Positions 9,654 to 21,031 of a DNA stretch of 26,398 nt are shown here, in pieces. The stretch covers positions 1-26,398 of the forward strand of contig BCKE01000049.1 in NCBI GenBank assembly GCA_001600495.1, given 5' to 3'. A model generated the notes under the pieces. The model searched no databases, was not told the DNA's origin, and saw only the letters and a program-made list of their open reading frames with translations. Positions within the stretch are counted from its first letter, which is position 1. Each line of letters starts with the position of its first letter. Position numbers and translations under genes: made by a program. The DNA comes from Pilasporangium apinafurcum. Its lineage: Eukaryota > Oomycota > Peronosporomycetes > Pythiales > Pythiaceae.

Positions 9654-10908
9654 ATGCTGGCTTTGAATAGTTATGGTCTTTCTCGTTCGAATAATCAACA
9701 TCATCACCATCACCAACAACATGTGGCGCTACCGCCTATATCTACTAGCTGTGGCGGGGGTCTCCCCGCGGTTCGTGAGATTCGGTCGTTGAGCAAATTA
9801 GACATGATACGCACGCAGGTGCATCCGCTCTATCGTACTACCACCGGGTATGACTACGGTCGGTATATGGATTTCAGGGATACTGCGCTGAGTTGCCCCA
9901 AGTATGCCAAAGCAGTGGGTTTTACAAAAGATTTCATAGCTGGACCATTCACTGATACAAGCCTAACGTCCATTGACAAAAGGTAGTGCCCTATGAGAAG
10001 CACCACTTTGCGGTTTTTCTTGTACTAATAATGAACGCATTATAGTAAGCAGCGAGCGGAAAGCTGGGAGAAGAAAGTACTTGAGCGAACAAAGCAAATG
10101 CAGATCAAGTATGAAGAGCTTCAGTTGGTATGTAAAGTTGATATCTTTGCAGGATTTCTGGATGTGACTTGCTAAGAGCAATATACTGTGCATGACTACG
10201 TAGCAACTGGAAACCAAGAAGCAGCTCCGTAGGAAAGAGCGTGAGGTACGACGAAAGGAAATGCAAAGCAGACACCATGCTGCGCTGCTCATTCAGACCC
10301 ACATCCGAGGCTTCTTAGCCAGAAAAGCTATGCAACGTGTGCGATACCATCGACACACTCTTGCAGCACTCAAGATTCAGCAGGTATGCCGTTCCTATGC
10401 CGAAATACGTCGTGCAAAAGCAGAGCTTCGAGCGAGAAAGGTGTGAAAACGATGTTTTGCATTCATTGAAATTTGGCAGTTCAATGGTAACGTTTGTCTG
10501 ACACTCTGTCTTTGTTTCCAGTTTGCACTGCTAGATGTGTTTGCCATCAAGATGCAACACGCTGGACGAAATTACATCTTGCGTGCCGATGCCAAACGAG
10601 AATTACTTCAACTGAAGGAGAATTCCCGCCAGCAGAGAATTCAGGCTGAGCAGACCGCACAAATCTTGCGTGAGCATGCCGCGAAGGAGATTCAGCGCAT
10701 CATTCGTGGTCATATCACTCGAAGGACGGTTCAACGTCAGTACTCCAGTATGTCTATCTCGAATTCCGACAAGGACGACATACGAGAATACGCAGTTCGA
10801 AGTGGGAAGACTAGAAGCGCCAACATACGTCGATCTATGATGACCATGCGGAGAAAACGAGATAAATCAGTACATCGATTGTCATTGTTGAACGGTCCAA
10901 AGAATTAG
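9654..10908 (+). CDS. IQ-motif protein, four exons
   Basis: The exons are 9654-9982, 10046-10127, 10204-10440 and 10522-10908, with phase-consistent GT-AG introns of 63, 76 and 81 bases, giving 344 residues. The N-terminus has a His/Gln run (residues about 14-23). A charged, probably helical segment rich in K, E and R spans about 110-160. Four IQ-like motifs follow: AALLIQTHIRGFLARK (about 163-178), LAALKIQQVCRSY (about 190-205), FAIKMQHAGRNYILR (about 223-238) and AAKEIQRIIRGHITRR (about 269-285). The first and last are close to consensus, and IQ motifs bind calmodulin or related EF-hand proteins. The tail is basic. Many ciliary and zoospore proteins have this layout, but a flagellar role is inference. 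Three upstream ATGs make the exact start uncertain. Confidence 0.8.
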
Positions 10909-11105
10909 CCATAGTATCTGCTGGTATGCTATTCAGATGGTGCATCAATATGTTTCTATTGATCTCTCCCGTTAAATGAACGCAATATAAAGAGCACGTA
11001 AGAGCTAACGGCTATCATGCATCGAAGGAAGCTCAATTACTGCATTTTTTTTAAGGAAAAAAAGACACCAAAGTGAGCTTTCTTCTGTAAGATGCTTCTT
11101 TCTAT

Positions 11106-13220
11106 TTACTCGGTGTCTGATCGAGGAAAATAGCCGAGAATGTCTTTGACCAAAATATTCCACACAAGTTGGACAGCGACTTCGGCGACGATCAGCCAAA
11201 TGACAATCCACTCTAGCTTTGTGTCATGCTGGTGAGCCAACTGTTGACTTAAAACATCCAGGCTACAAAACACAAAGCACAGCGCGATCAGGCTTTGATG
11301 ATCAAAGGAGAGAGTGCATCGTTTCCGAATTACTTACAGCTCTCGAAGGATATCCAGACGGGTGTTTAAAATCTGCACGCGGTTATCAACATCTAGGTAT
11401 TTCATCATTTTCTTGTACAATGGCTCATATTCATCGTCTTCCCAAAAGAAATCTGGTTCATCAAGCATATCCGAATTCAGATTCACGTCATTGCGCTACA
11501 AAGCCATATGGATAGTAAATGCTATGTTTATCAACAATTCCAACTCCAGTCTTAGGGCAGCATCATGCATCCAGCCACATACCTCAATGAATAACCGACC
11601 AATGAGTTTGGAGATATCACTCTGCGAATATTGGATAGAACCAGTCGTAGCTAAGTTTTGCGGGATGTGCTTGGTTTTTTGGATCGTCTCCTCCACGCGC
11701 TCTTCAAATACATCCAACTTGGCTGACTGAGCCATGGCGAACGAAATTGCCAGTTTCTCTGATGCACGATTACTGTTGAGCGTAATGGCGTCATTCACAA
11801 TTCTACGCAAATGACCATAAAGTTAGCCACATGTTAGTTTTGTCGCCATGTTGGGTACTTGCTGCAACGTTCAGGCAGTGTCAAGGAAAATGTCATACCT
11901 GCTTGTTTCACCATAAGTGTAATCCATGTCTTCCACTTCCACTTGCTTCACTGGACCAACAGAAAATGCCCCCAGTGCATTCAAATGGGCTTGTTCTTCA
12001 GTTCGTGTCAGTCCCCAGAAAACGGTGCAGCCAGTTCTACATACGCGTCATAATTCAAAGTTAGCACACGGCATGGATCAGTGCATCTACATCAATTCAG
12101 TAATAGCACGCATGCTTACCCAAAGTAGAACACGTCTTTCTGTCGATATGCCACTGGCACGAAGTTCTCCTCACTGCAATATCCAACACATCACAGTCAA
12201 AATTGAGTCAGTGCGCCATCCTGTCCACTGTCAAAGTCAGGTAGATTATGACAATTGTATACCTGTCTTCCACTGGTGGGGCACATGACGCATGAATCGC
12301 TCCCATATACATTTGATGGGTCCATCCGTTAGGATTCAGCTCACCACCAGGCAATTGGCCAGTCTCCACTCGTTCGAGCCATTTTAACAGCTTGAAGAGT
12401 TGTAACTGATCACATGTACAATATGCCGAGACCCGTAGCTTTTGAATGCTCGGGGGATCCTGTTCATCAAAGCGAGACGCAGGATCAATATTCAGATCAC
12501 TGAATAACAAAAGGAACAAGTTACATGTCTCATGATCTCTCACCCGTAAGTGTTTCTTAATGCTTCGCATCCGCGACCGTCGCGTAAAGCGATTTCCACT
12601 GGGATGGGCGGATGGAGGCGACATCTATATTCCGCCAGATACCAAGATAACAATGAAAATGTTATTGATCAATGGTAACAGAATCATGGACAACCAAAAT
12701 CAGCAGCAATGGTCACTTACCGTGCGCTTACTCTTGCTTCTCCCGACAATTCCGCGCCAGTTTGCACGCGGAAACTGTTTCGGTGGGAAATCGGACGGCT
12801 GGAGATTATAACTTGGTGCGGGAAAATCCAACTGCTCATCACTATCGCTGTCTCCATCGTCACTTGTTACCGTCTCGGCACTATAATGCGTCCCTGGACC
12901 ATAATAAAAGTGTCTATGCTGTGTCGGCCCATTATCTATAGTAGAGAGAAAGTCATATAAAAACACCTATGAATCGATGGCTACCACAAATAGTAAATCA
13001 GGTCTTAGTTTTGTATACCTTTCCGATTCTCCATCTCGTAGACAGCGGAATCCGAATTGTAGTTTAGCGCGATGCCACCTGGGGGTAAGAGCGGAGAGGA
13101 TTCCACTACCGAATCTTCATCAATCGGGTAGCTAGAAAGCTTCGCCAACGCCGATGAGCGGTTCGTACTGCCGCCTACACGGCGATTTGCTATCGTCGAT
13201 GAGCCGCCTACACTCGCCAT
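11106..13220 (-). CDS. RMD1/RMND1 family protein (DUF155), nine or more exons
   Basis: The exons on the minus strand are 13220-13019, 12935-12721, 12624-12544, 12459-12263, 12173-12120, 12036-11899, 11802-11583, 11495-11338 and 11262-11106. The introns are 75-96 bases and all phases agree, giving 473 residues. If the doubtful intron 12543-12460 (84 bases, no stop) is retained, the protein has 501. DUF155 landmarks in order are RVSAYCTCDQL, a TVFWGLTR core, RIVNDAITL, SEKLAISFAMAQSAKLDVFEE, LDEPDFFWEDDEYEPLY, a YLDVDNRVQILNTRLDIL helix, and a C-terminal membrane segment (about 438-459). Yeast Rmd1 acts in meiotic nuclear division, and human RMND1 supports mitochondrial translation. The long serine-rich N-terminus without a clear presequence is closer to the Rmd1 branch. 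Confidence 0.88.
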
Positions 13221-13905
13221 TTGTCAATGCTTTGATGCTTGTCTGACACACTGATCTGACCGTGTCCCTGTAAGTAAGATCCTTCTTAAGTACGAATTAT
13301 GTTGTTGTCATGCACGTAAAGTTCGATGGCGTAGATATATTAAGTACGCACAACAATGATTTTGCAGATGTGGACCACATCATGATTAGATCACGAAAAG
13401 CCGCATAAGCGACATGCCTTTTGTGGGACCAACGATTAAAAATGATTCAGATTGCGGTGGCTTCTAGTAACTAAAATTCGACACATTAGAGATTCGAAAT
13501 GCCCCCATTTTTACTGATGTTTCAGTGCTAACTCTATTCTGATACGTTTCTAAAACCCCATGCTAACCTCAGCCAATTCGTTGTGATATGCTAAAAATCT
13601 CGATAAATCATGATTCAGTGACAACTAATGTAATTTTACGCCAGATCGCATGTGCTTTGTTCTGTTATGCTGGTCGAGCAGCCGTGCGCTTGGCGTTATC
13701 TCAGTACTCGATTCAAAAACAGTCACAGCTCTCACCCACTTCAGTGTACCACTCATGACTGCCTGTGATTGATTCGATCTTTTCTCTGTTTTCACACGTG
13801 CCTCGTCCACTTCCCTCCCAACGGTTCACTTCTTTCACCACTTCGACACTTTTTGGTTTTGTTTTGCCTTTATTAAAGTATTTCATTTTTCGATCGCACA
13901 CAACA
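13221..13905. promoter_or_regulatory. Divergent promoter region, DUF155 and FYVE-TBC genes
   Basis: These 685 bases separate two divergent start codons. The half next to the FYVE-TBC gene is pyrimidine-rich with a CACGTG E-box-like hexamer near 13794, and it ends in ATCGCACACAACA just before the ATG. An open frame beginning at 13765 is in phase with the FYVE-TBC start and could extend its N-terminus, but that sequence looks like leader rather than protein. Nothing else was recognised. Confidence 0.45.
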
Positions 13906-16900
13906 ATGAGTTTGTCGGGCGTGTCTGGTCATCTCGGTGAGGATGGTGGAGGGGGAGATGGGGGTACGAAAGTGGTCCGCAGCGGTACCGTCTCGCAATC
14001 GGATCTCCTGCGTCTTAAGTATACGCGGGCGAATGCATTGGTCTCATCGATTCTCAACAAATACTATAATGGCTCTCCACGTGCCGTGGATCCATTCGTG
14101 ATCCGCTGTTTACAGAAAGAGGAAACGCGGCTGTTCAGTATGCAATGCTTTTTGGAAGAGGTAGAAAACAAATCTTAATTTGGTAAAATAACCATGAGAT
14201 GCTTACACAGATATGATTCAATATGAGTAGGGACCGACGGAGCAAAACCGTGCATTCAAGGAGTCGTCTGTGTTGAAAAACGCGCGCATGCCACCCCAGT
14301 CCACCTCGTGTAAGTTCATCGCTAGTCGTCTATGGTATAATTATGAATTCCATGAAACTCTTGGTATCGCTCTTTGACGCAGTTCTTAATCGCCTCTTTC
14401 CTGTCTGTGCGGGGTATTGTGGCTCGAGCTCCGTCATGTACCTCACCACTTTCATTTTCACAACTCCCCAACCGAGGCTGAACTAACGTTGCCCATTTGT
14501 ACAGGCGTCGGTGGGATGCCCTGAGTGAAGCAGGTGACTACGATGAAGCCATGGCCGAGTACATTGGGGTTGTCGACAAGATTCTCCCCGGATGGGACCA
14601 TGCTATTGACTACCCGGTTTCCAGGCAATGCAAGTTTTGGAAAGACGACTCCACAACTGACCAGTGCCACTACTGTGGTGCGCATTTTGGTATCCAGACC
14701 CGTCGTCATCATTGCCGGATGTGCTTTGAGATCTTTTGCATCGATTGTTGCGCCGCGACAATCGAACTTGCGCTTTGCCCTGGTGCTCCATTACGTAAAC
14801 AGCGTGTGTGTTGTCAATGTCTGCAGGATATTGAACGAAACAACAGCTTATTGGAAGTACGTCGCATCATCCGCGAAAATCACGAGTTGGAGCAAAATAT
14901 CAAAGAGATTCAAGCCGCTACCGAGTCCATTATCACGGCCAAGCAGCGCGAAGAAGCGCAGCTGCGTGAAGAAGCGTCGGCGTGTGGCTGCGATATGGTG
15001 CTACTCGACACGGCGATCCAAGCGCAAATCGGGAGCCCTGTGTCGATCTTGGTCAAGACTCCACCATCGCACAAGTTTGCACCACGGGAGACAGTTGAAG
15101 CTAATGACCAATTGGCGCTGGCGAATCGCCAGCTATTGATGGGGCTCAAAGCCGCACAATGTCGTGCAAAGAAGGCGATCGAGAAGATGGATGTCACTCT
15201 GGCAGTACTCCGAGACGCAATTTACGGTGGTAATGGCACCAATAACAGCGGAGCTGGAGCCATAACTCATTGGCATGCCACTATTTTATATCATATCCTC
15301 CCGTACATGACACTTTATGACATCAAGAGGCTGGGTATAGTCTGCAAAGGGCTCCATGTGAACCTCAAACGACTCAAGTGCGAAGAAAAGTGTATCCTAA
15401 AGCATGGCGTGGCGCCACCTGCGATGCGCGGACGAGTGTGGCAGGTCCAGTGTCTTAAAAACGACAAAACACGAGCATATGTCGTTGATCTCGCAGAAGA
15501 GATTCGTACGCGCCTGGATTCGTCGGATTCCGAGACGGATGACTCGGATTCAAATGGCATGATTGGTGGTTCGCAATCTCCTAGTCATCTCGAAAAGCCG
15601 CAGTGGTACTCACTACTGTCAGCTCAGGAAGATCCCGTGAAGAAATCACTGTGGATGAAAAGTTACGAAATCATTTTGGCACGCTGCCAAAGCTGTGAAA
15701 CACCCATGGAGTATGATGAGCAAATCCGTAACGACGTGCAGCGAACGTTTGGCGTGTCGGCATTACGAAGACTGCGACGCAAATCGTACCATTGTACGAG
15801 CACTCAAAATCAGCAACAGCCTATCGATCTTCCGATAGAGACACGCCAAAAAGCTCTGACGAATGTGCTTCGCGCATTTTCCAGTGTGAACACGGAGATT
15901 GGGTACTGCCAGGGAATGGACTATGTTACAGCCGTCCTGCTAGCAGTTTCGGACTGGAACGAGGCGAACGCATTTTGGCTGCTGACAAGCATGGTGGCAT
16001 CACCACGATATGAACTGGAGTTCCTGTATTGCACTGAAATTCCACATTTGAGTCTGCGATGCTTTCAGGTACCATGAATACAAATATCTGATGGCATATT
16101 TGCTGATAACATACTGATCAAAACACAAATATGTTAGCTGGAGAAACTGATTCAGCTTCATTTGCCGGAATTATCTGCGCATTTAAAAGAGCTGGAATTT
16201 CCTGTCAGTGTTTTCGCAACCGGGTAAAGAGTTAGGACGGATGATGTCAGTTTTTCCGTCAAAGGCATCATACCTTGATGTTAACTTGATTCCATTTTTT
16301 CGCAGGTGGTTCATGACACTCTTTACCAATATGGAAGCGCTTTCGTACGATGTACTGGTTCGTGTCTTGGATGGGTTCTTCATCGTAGGATGGAAATATA
16401 TCTTTCGGGTTGCGCTGGTGATCGTGGAAATGCTACAGGTAGATCCAGTCTTGTGCGCTTGGTTTGTTCTGTTGTATATCACTAAGTAACCCAGCATTAT
16501 GTGTCCCTTTCTGGAAAAGCACCAAATTCTGGCGAGTTCGTTTGAAGAAATTCCGCAAATTTTCTACGATATCCAAGGCAATGCGGTGAGCCCAACTCTA
16601 TAACTTCTGAAGAGGACTTTATAAATCATCTGTGGGTTCATTTCGTGTCTTTGCTCACTGTACCAGCCGAGGCTTCTTCTACCGGGCGTTGTCATGCAGA
16701 TGGCTGTAACATACAAGGTATTGTGGCTTTTAGCTTCGTCATAAGTGTGCAAGTGTAGGGATGTCAATGTGACATTTTCGGATATACCCGTCGCAGGTGA
16801 CCAACGGTATGCTTAAGCGCCTCCAGCAGGAATATGAGACGTCATTGTCACCTCGCGTTGCCTCATCTCATGGGGCTGCAGCAACAACCAACAAACTTAT

Positions 16901-17381
16901 GTCTAAGGCTTTACCTGCTACACCACCAAGTGACAAGCATAAGAACGGACTTGAAGTCAAGCTCAAAAGCTATTCTTCAAAGGCTCAACCTAACATAATT
17001 TCCAATGGAACGACAGACCAGCCACAAGATGGAGGAGAACTCCAGGTGCAGCAGCCTTTTTTGTATGAAGCGCAAGTCCCCAACGTGGTGGAATCAGCGT
17101 CATCCGAACAATTAGCACCCAGCAATGTATCCCCAACTGTATTGCCTAGCACCACCGAAATGGAGACCGTAAACAACACGACAAATGGCAACAACAATCA
17201 GACTCGACGTAACAGTAAGGGACGCAGACGCAAATTTTCCAAGCGGCGTTCGTCCTCCTCTTCACACCACGCTGATACTTCGTCTGCTGGAGACTCACAT
17301 TACCGAACGAAATCACCTGATGCAACCCGCGATGCCTCTCCTGCCGAGTCAACTGTAAACTATGCCGAGTATAACTTTTAA
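13906..17381 (+). CDS. FYVE-finger TBC-domain Rab GTPase-activating protein, nine exons
   Basis: The exons are 13906-14160, 14231-14309, 14383-14413 (31-base microexon), 14505-16068, 16138-16223, 16306-16438, 16520-16585, 16667-16717 and 16797-17381, giving 949 residues. The FYVE zinc finger (about 167-228) has paired cysteines (CHYC), the PI3P-binding RRHHCR at 188-193, and RVCCQC, so endosome targeting is expected. A coiled region follows. The TBC domain starts near GVAPPAMRGRVW (423-434), with the arginine finger in IRNDVQR (R535) and the glutamine finger in YCQGMDY (Q591). Both catalytic residues are present, so an active Rab-GAP is inferred. It continues through LELEFPVSVFATGWFMTLF to HQILASSFEEIPQIF. 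The C-terminal 194 residues are low-complexity and rich in S, N and R. A model without the microexon uses the weaker donor at 14308. Confidence 0.9.
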
Positions 17382-17483
17382 TACAAGAACGCGTAGTAAT
17401 GGAGTGAAGCTAATTGAACGTGTCGATCATCATAGTTCCAACATTATCCATTTCTCTTTCTTCATTTCGCACCACTTTGGTTG

Positions 17484-19714
17484 TCAAAGCTTTCGAAGAT
17501 TCAAGAAACCTTGTGCTTTCTCGTCAATGTCATAGGAAACGGAGACTATCGCGCGTGATGGAAGCGCCAAAAATGTGTCAATAGTGAGCCCTGCCACGTT
17601 TCCAGCGCTATGATGGACCCGTTGCAACTTCCCGGACAAAGACTCTCCGAGAGAAATGCCATCACCAGAGAGAATCAAACTAGGCTCTCCGTTGACCAGC
17701 ACTTGAATCGTTGGTGAAAAATTGGTAAAAAATGCAATTTGGAGATGATATAAGCCTGGAATCATCAGCATTACCTCATCGGATCCCGTCTTCCACACAA
17801 ATATGCTGGCATTCGTGTTTACAACCTGTGTATTCCAGAGAATTGTCTGCTTCGAGCTTGGTCGTCCATCCTTCCATATCTACATCATATCAATCAAACT
17901 CAACAAATACCTGAACGCCATGCCCAATTATATCAAATGCCATCTACGCTACTACTTACATATCGTGCTTGAAAGATCTCACCACGCAGTTGCCGCTTCA
18001 TTCCACGCAACTGTTGGACTACACTATCGAGCTCGGGCTTTGTGGCAAATTCGCCTTGGACTGTTTTCTCTATTTGTTTCATGGCACTTTGCAACCCAGT
18101 GAGGGTGATTTCTGAGTCGAGAAGCTGTTTGGCATCGATGACTGTTAGCTTCTGGTTTAACTCGCCACGAACCACCGATAAATCCTGCTGAAGGGACTCT
18201 ACTATTGACAATACATCATGCTGAATTTGTGCGTTAGCTTACAAATCCACATCTATATGAATCAGGTGTGCTACGATCACATCCTTACGATATTGTGCTT
18301 CAGCTGAGAAATTTCAAACGTATCAGCCTTCGTATTGCTTATTTGTCGCATCTGCTCTAGATCCTCCATCGTTGTTTCTTGAGCTTTCTGGATAGTGTCC
18401 ATGAGCTTACTAGTGATTTCATCAACTTTCGAAACATCGGCCTTTTCTGCGAGTTGCTTCCATATCTCCACTGCCAATAAAAAGCAGAACATGAGCACTT
18501 TTCAAGCTGTAATTACCAATAGCCAACAACAACAGATATAAAAGGAAGAGATAGTCCCTGAGAAAACGTACGAGTATCTACTTTTCGACTGAGTAGCTTG
18601 GAGATTTCACTTTTGCTGGGAGTTTTACCGATAATTGTGGCTAACTCTTGCCGCCATGCAAACATTTGTTTGGTTAGCCTCGTCTCCGTCGTTTGAATCT
18701 CTTGAGTCATTTTGTCTACTGCTTCTTGTATGGATTCCTATCAATTTAAAAGCAACTCAAATATAATTATGGACGCGTTTGTACTTGCCGGCATTAGTGC
18801 GGGAAATCTGACTTACTAGTCCCGATTCTGGATCGATCTGCTTTACCAGATGAGGAACATCGTTATTGGATGACCTTGAGGCTTCTAGTTTCTCTATTTG
18901 CTCATGTGTCTCTGCAAGCAATTCGGTTCGAAGATCCTCCTTTGCTAACGACAGAGCTTGCCAATCTTGTTTAAGCTGAATCTGCATTTCGCTACACTCA
19001 TGCATGAAATTTTGCCATGTTCCCGTCATTTCTTTCATCGCAGCATCGCGCTGATCTTGAAATACCTCTTCAATCTAATGCAACGCATCAGATTAAATCA
19101 TTAAATCATTTCTGCACTCTTTTTGCATCGTAACCAATAACCAACTCCACATGCCATCAGTACCTTGCGAATACATTCGGTATTTTGTACGCGTAGCTGC
19201 TCCATTTCTGTGCGTAATACGATAAATCGATTCTCCAATTCATTGGACATCGTTTTTATTTGTATATCGACTATATTCTGCACCGCATTCCCTATTTCTG
19301 CCTTCATCTGGGCCAGTATTCTCTCCTCTAGTCCACTGGTGGTGGAACGAAGATCTGTCATTTCATCCTGCAAAGTCGCAAGCTGATGTTGCAGCGTCTG
19401 TATCTTCTGAGCTTGCTCTTTCACCACTTTAGCTATATCCTGGAAGCAACACTGGATAGTCGATGGAATATTTTTCCATGCGCGCGGGTTGCTCTCGAGA
19501 GTTGCTGCTAACGTCTCCATTTGCTGATCGAGTATCTTTGAAGGTCATGTTTGAAACGCTTAAGTTCGGTCGTATTTATGGCATCCGAAACGTACTTATC
19601 AGTGCTTACTTCTCGATTGGAAGATTGGAACCGAACAACAGGAAGCGAACATGGCGGCTGCTGGAATGCGATTCTGTCGGGAATGGTGGGTATCTGAGTG
19701 GGCGACTTTGGCAT
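17484..19714 (-). CDS. Coiled-coil protein with C1q-like C-terminal domain, seven exons
   Basis: The exons on the minus strand are 19714-19610, 19535-19164, 19074-18817, 18737-18572, 18470-18289, 18220-17960 and 17879-17484. All phases agree, introns are 68-101 bases, and the product has 579 residues. Residues about 50-440 are heptad-rich coiled coil with recurring degenerate units (SKSEISKLLSRKVD, EKADVSKVDEITSKL, NTKADTFEISQLK, ATKPELDSVVQQL). The last 131 residues, from 449, look like a C1q/TNF-type beta sandwich: ILWNTQVVNTNASIFVWK, then PGLYHLQIAFF, TIQVLVNGEP, LALPSRAIVSVSYD. Coiled coil plus C1q head suggests a trimeric or bundled structural protein. No signal peptide is seen, so an intracellular role is likely, but the function is unknown. 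The first exon is less certain. Starting at the Met at 19520 would give 539 residues and avoid overlap with RPB9. Confidence 0.82.
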
Positions 19715-20248
19715 ATTATTATGTAAAAGTCTTCATACGATAACCAAGTACGGTTTAGAGTGGCGTTAACGGTGTTTGGGGTGATTATATTGCGCCATGT
19801 TTTTGCCGTATTCGTAGCAACAACATGTTATATCCAAGTCAAGACCGGGAGATGCGTCGCTTGATGTTTCGCTGCCGAAATTGCGGTCAATCGGAGGAAG
19901 TAGAGGAAAACTGTATTTATGTGAATGAACTGGTCAAGGACACGCGGTACGACTGAGTTGCAGCGAAGTGGTTGAGAGTTGGGTGGAAGACGACATCTCA
20001 CGTACGTGTAACAATGACACTGTAGGGTGCAACTGGATGTGCTACCAGGGGATGTCATCGATGACCCAACGCTACAACGCGATTACGATGTGACCTGCCC
20101 GATGTGCGAGCACCAGGGCGCGGTGTTTATTCGATCACACGATGGCGTAAAGCAGTCTACATTGGGATTGATCTGGGTCTGCTTGAATCGCGACTGCCAA
20201 GTGGACGAAGAAGGGAATCGACTCCCTTCATATCGGTGGATGGGATAA
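19651..20248 (+). CDS. RPB9: RNA polymerase II subunit RPB9, three exons
   Basis: The exons are 19651-19685, 19818-19946 and 20026-20248, giving 128 residues, close to the usual 113-125. The first zinc ribbon is C9-x2-C12 ... C31-x2-C34 (FCRECNNMLYP, then FRCRNC). The linker DDPTLQRDYDVTCPMC is typical. The second ribbon is C79-x2-C82 ... C107-x4-C112. The first CxxC is built across the exon 1/2 junction (GAATG joined to C), which is strong support for this tiny first exon and for the 132-base intron. The protein acts in Pol II start-site choice, fidelity and TFIIS-assisted proofreading. The second ribbon is odd: its last knuckle has four residues between cysteines instead of two. Exon 1 overlaps, on the opposite strand, exon 1 of the coiled-coil gene. 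Confidence 0.92.
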
Positions 20249-21031
20249 TAGTACAAGTGCTTCGAGTAGTCAACTCAACAAAGAGAAAGTGAGATACTGA
20301 AGAGAATGTGTGCAGAATTCATCAAGAATTGGGGGCTGTTGTGATAGAATAAAGGGAATCCTAAACTCGCGTCCAAAGCAAAACAACACGTTCCACAGTA
20401 TCTACGGATTTGGATTCGCATATGTTCTGTCATCTACCCACGAAGTACAAAGAAAACTTGCCCACGAAAAAAATTGTCATCGACCGTAGCTGCTTCCAGG
20501 TTTTGGATGGTCTTGTTTCTTGTCTTTTTTTTTCAATTAAGTAGACGATTGCGTTACCAGGTGCTCCCTTTCTGCTATGAAATGCGCAAGTCTTGATTAA
20601 GTAAACATTTGTGTCTATGTGTACCACCTTAAATTATTGCATGTCCTAACTTGCACCCGACGGGCCAGATCGATGGATACTTTGTTTGGGGCGGCAACAG
20701 TGTTAATTTCGGTCGAGTGGAAGTACTTTGCCCGCATTAACAACGATCGACGCGGAAGGTAAGCAAGCAAGGTGATCGGGGCATTTTCATTCGCTCCTCG
20801 CATCATAAAGCACATTATCCAGTAGCTGTCGTAAGGTGGCAAAGCGAGTGAGCGGTACAAAGAGCGTTAAAAGGCGTTGGCGTTTTTGCCCCCTTCGTTT
20901 TTTTTTTCCTCTTCTCTTTTTCTCTTATTCTTCGCGTCTCGATTGTGATTGTTTAGTTGCCGTTTTGGCACAAGTTGAGGTTGCTGCACTGTAAGTGTAT
21001 TGGTGGTGGTTAATTATTTACGAACGCAACG
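20249..21031. promoter_or_regulatory. RPB9 3' flank and exportin-7 promoter region
   Basis: This 783-base stretch has no gene I can support. The part nearest exportin-7 holds a pyrimidine-rich block at about 20889-20940 (runs of T and CTCTT), a common feature of oomycete core promoters. A sequence resembling a leader-intron donor (CTGTAAGTG, near 20990) precedes the ATG, but no matching acceptor is obvious. Short frames on the minus strand show no family resemblance. Confidence 0.4.

Noticed and set aside
13765-13905. A 47-codon N-terminal extension of the FYVE-TBC protein.
   Set aside because: The sequence is pyrimidine-rich leader. The ATG at 13906 follows a typical CACAACA context and starts a more protein-like sequence.
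20615-20860. An 81-codon minus-strand frame upstream of exportin-7.
   Set aside because: It has no recognisable motif, no splice partners and lies in a promoter region.
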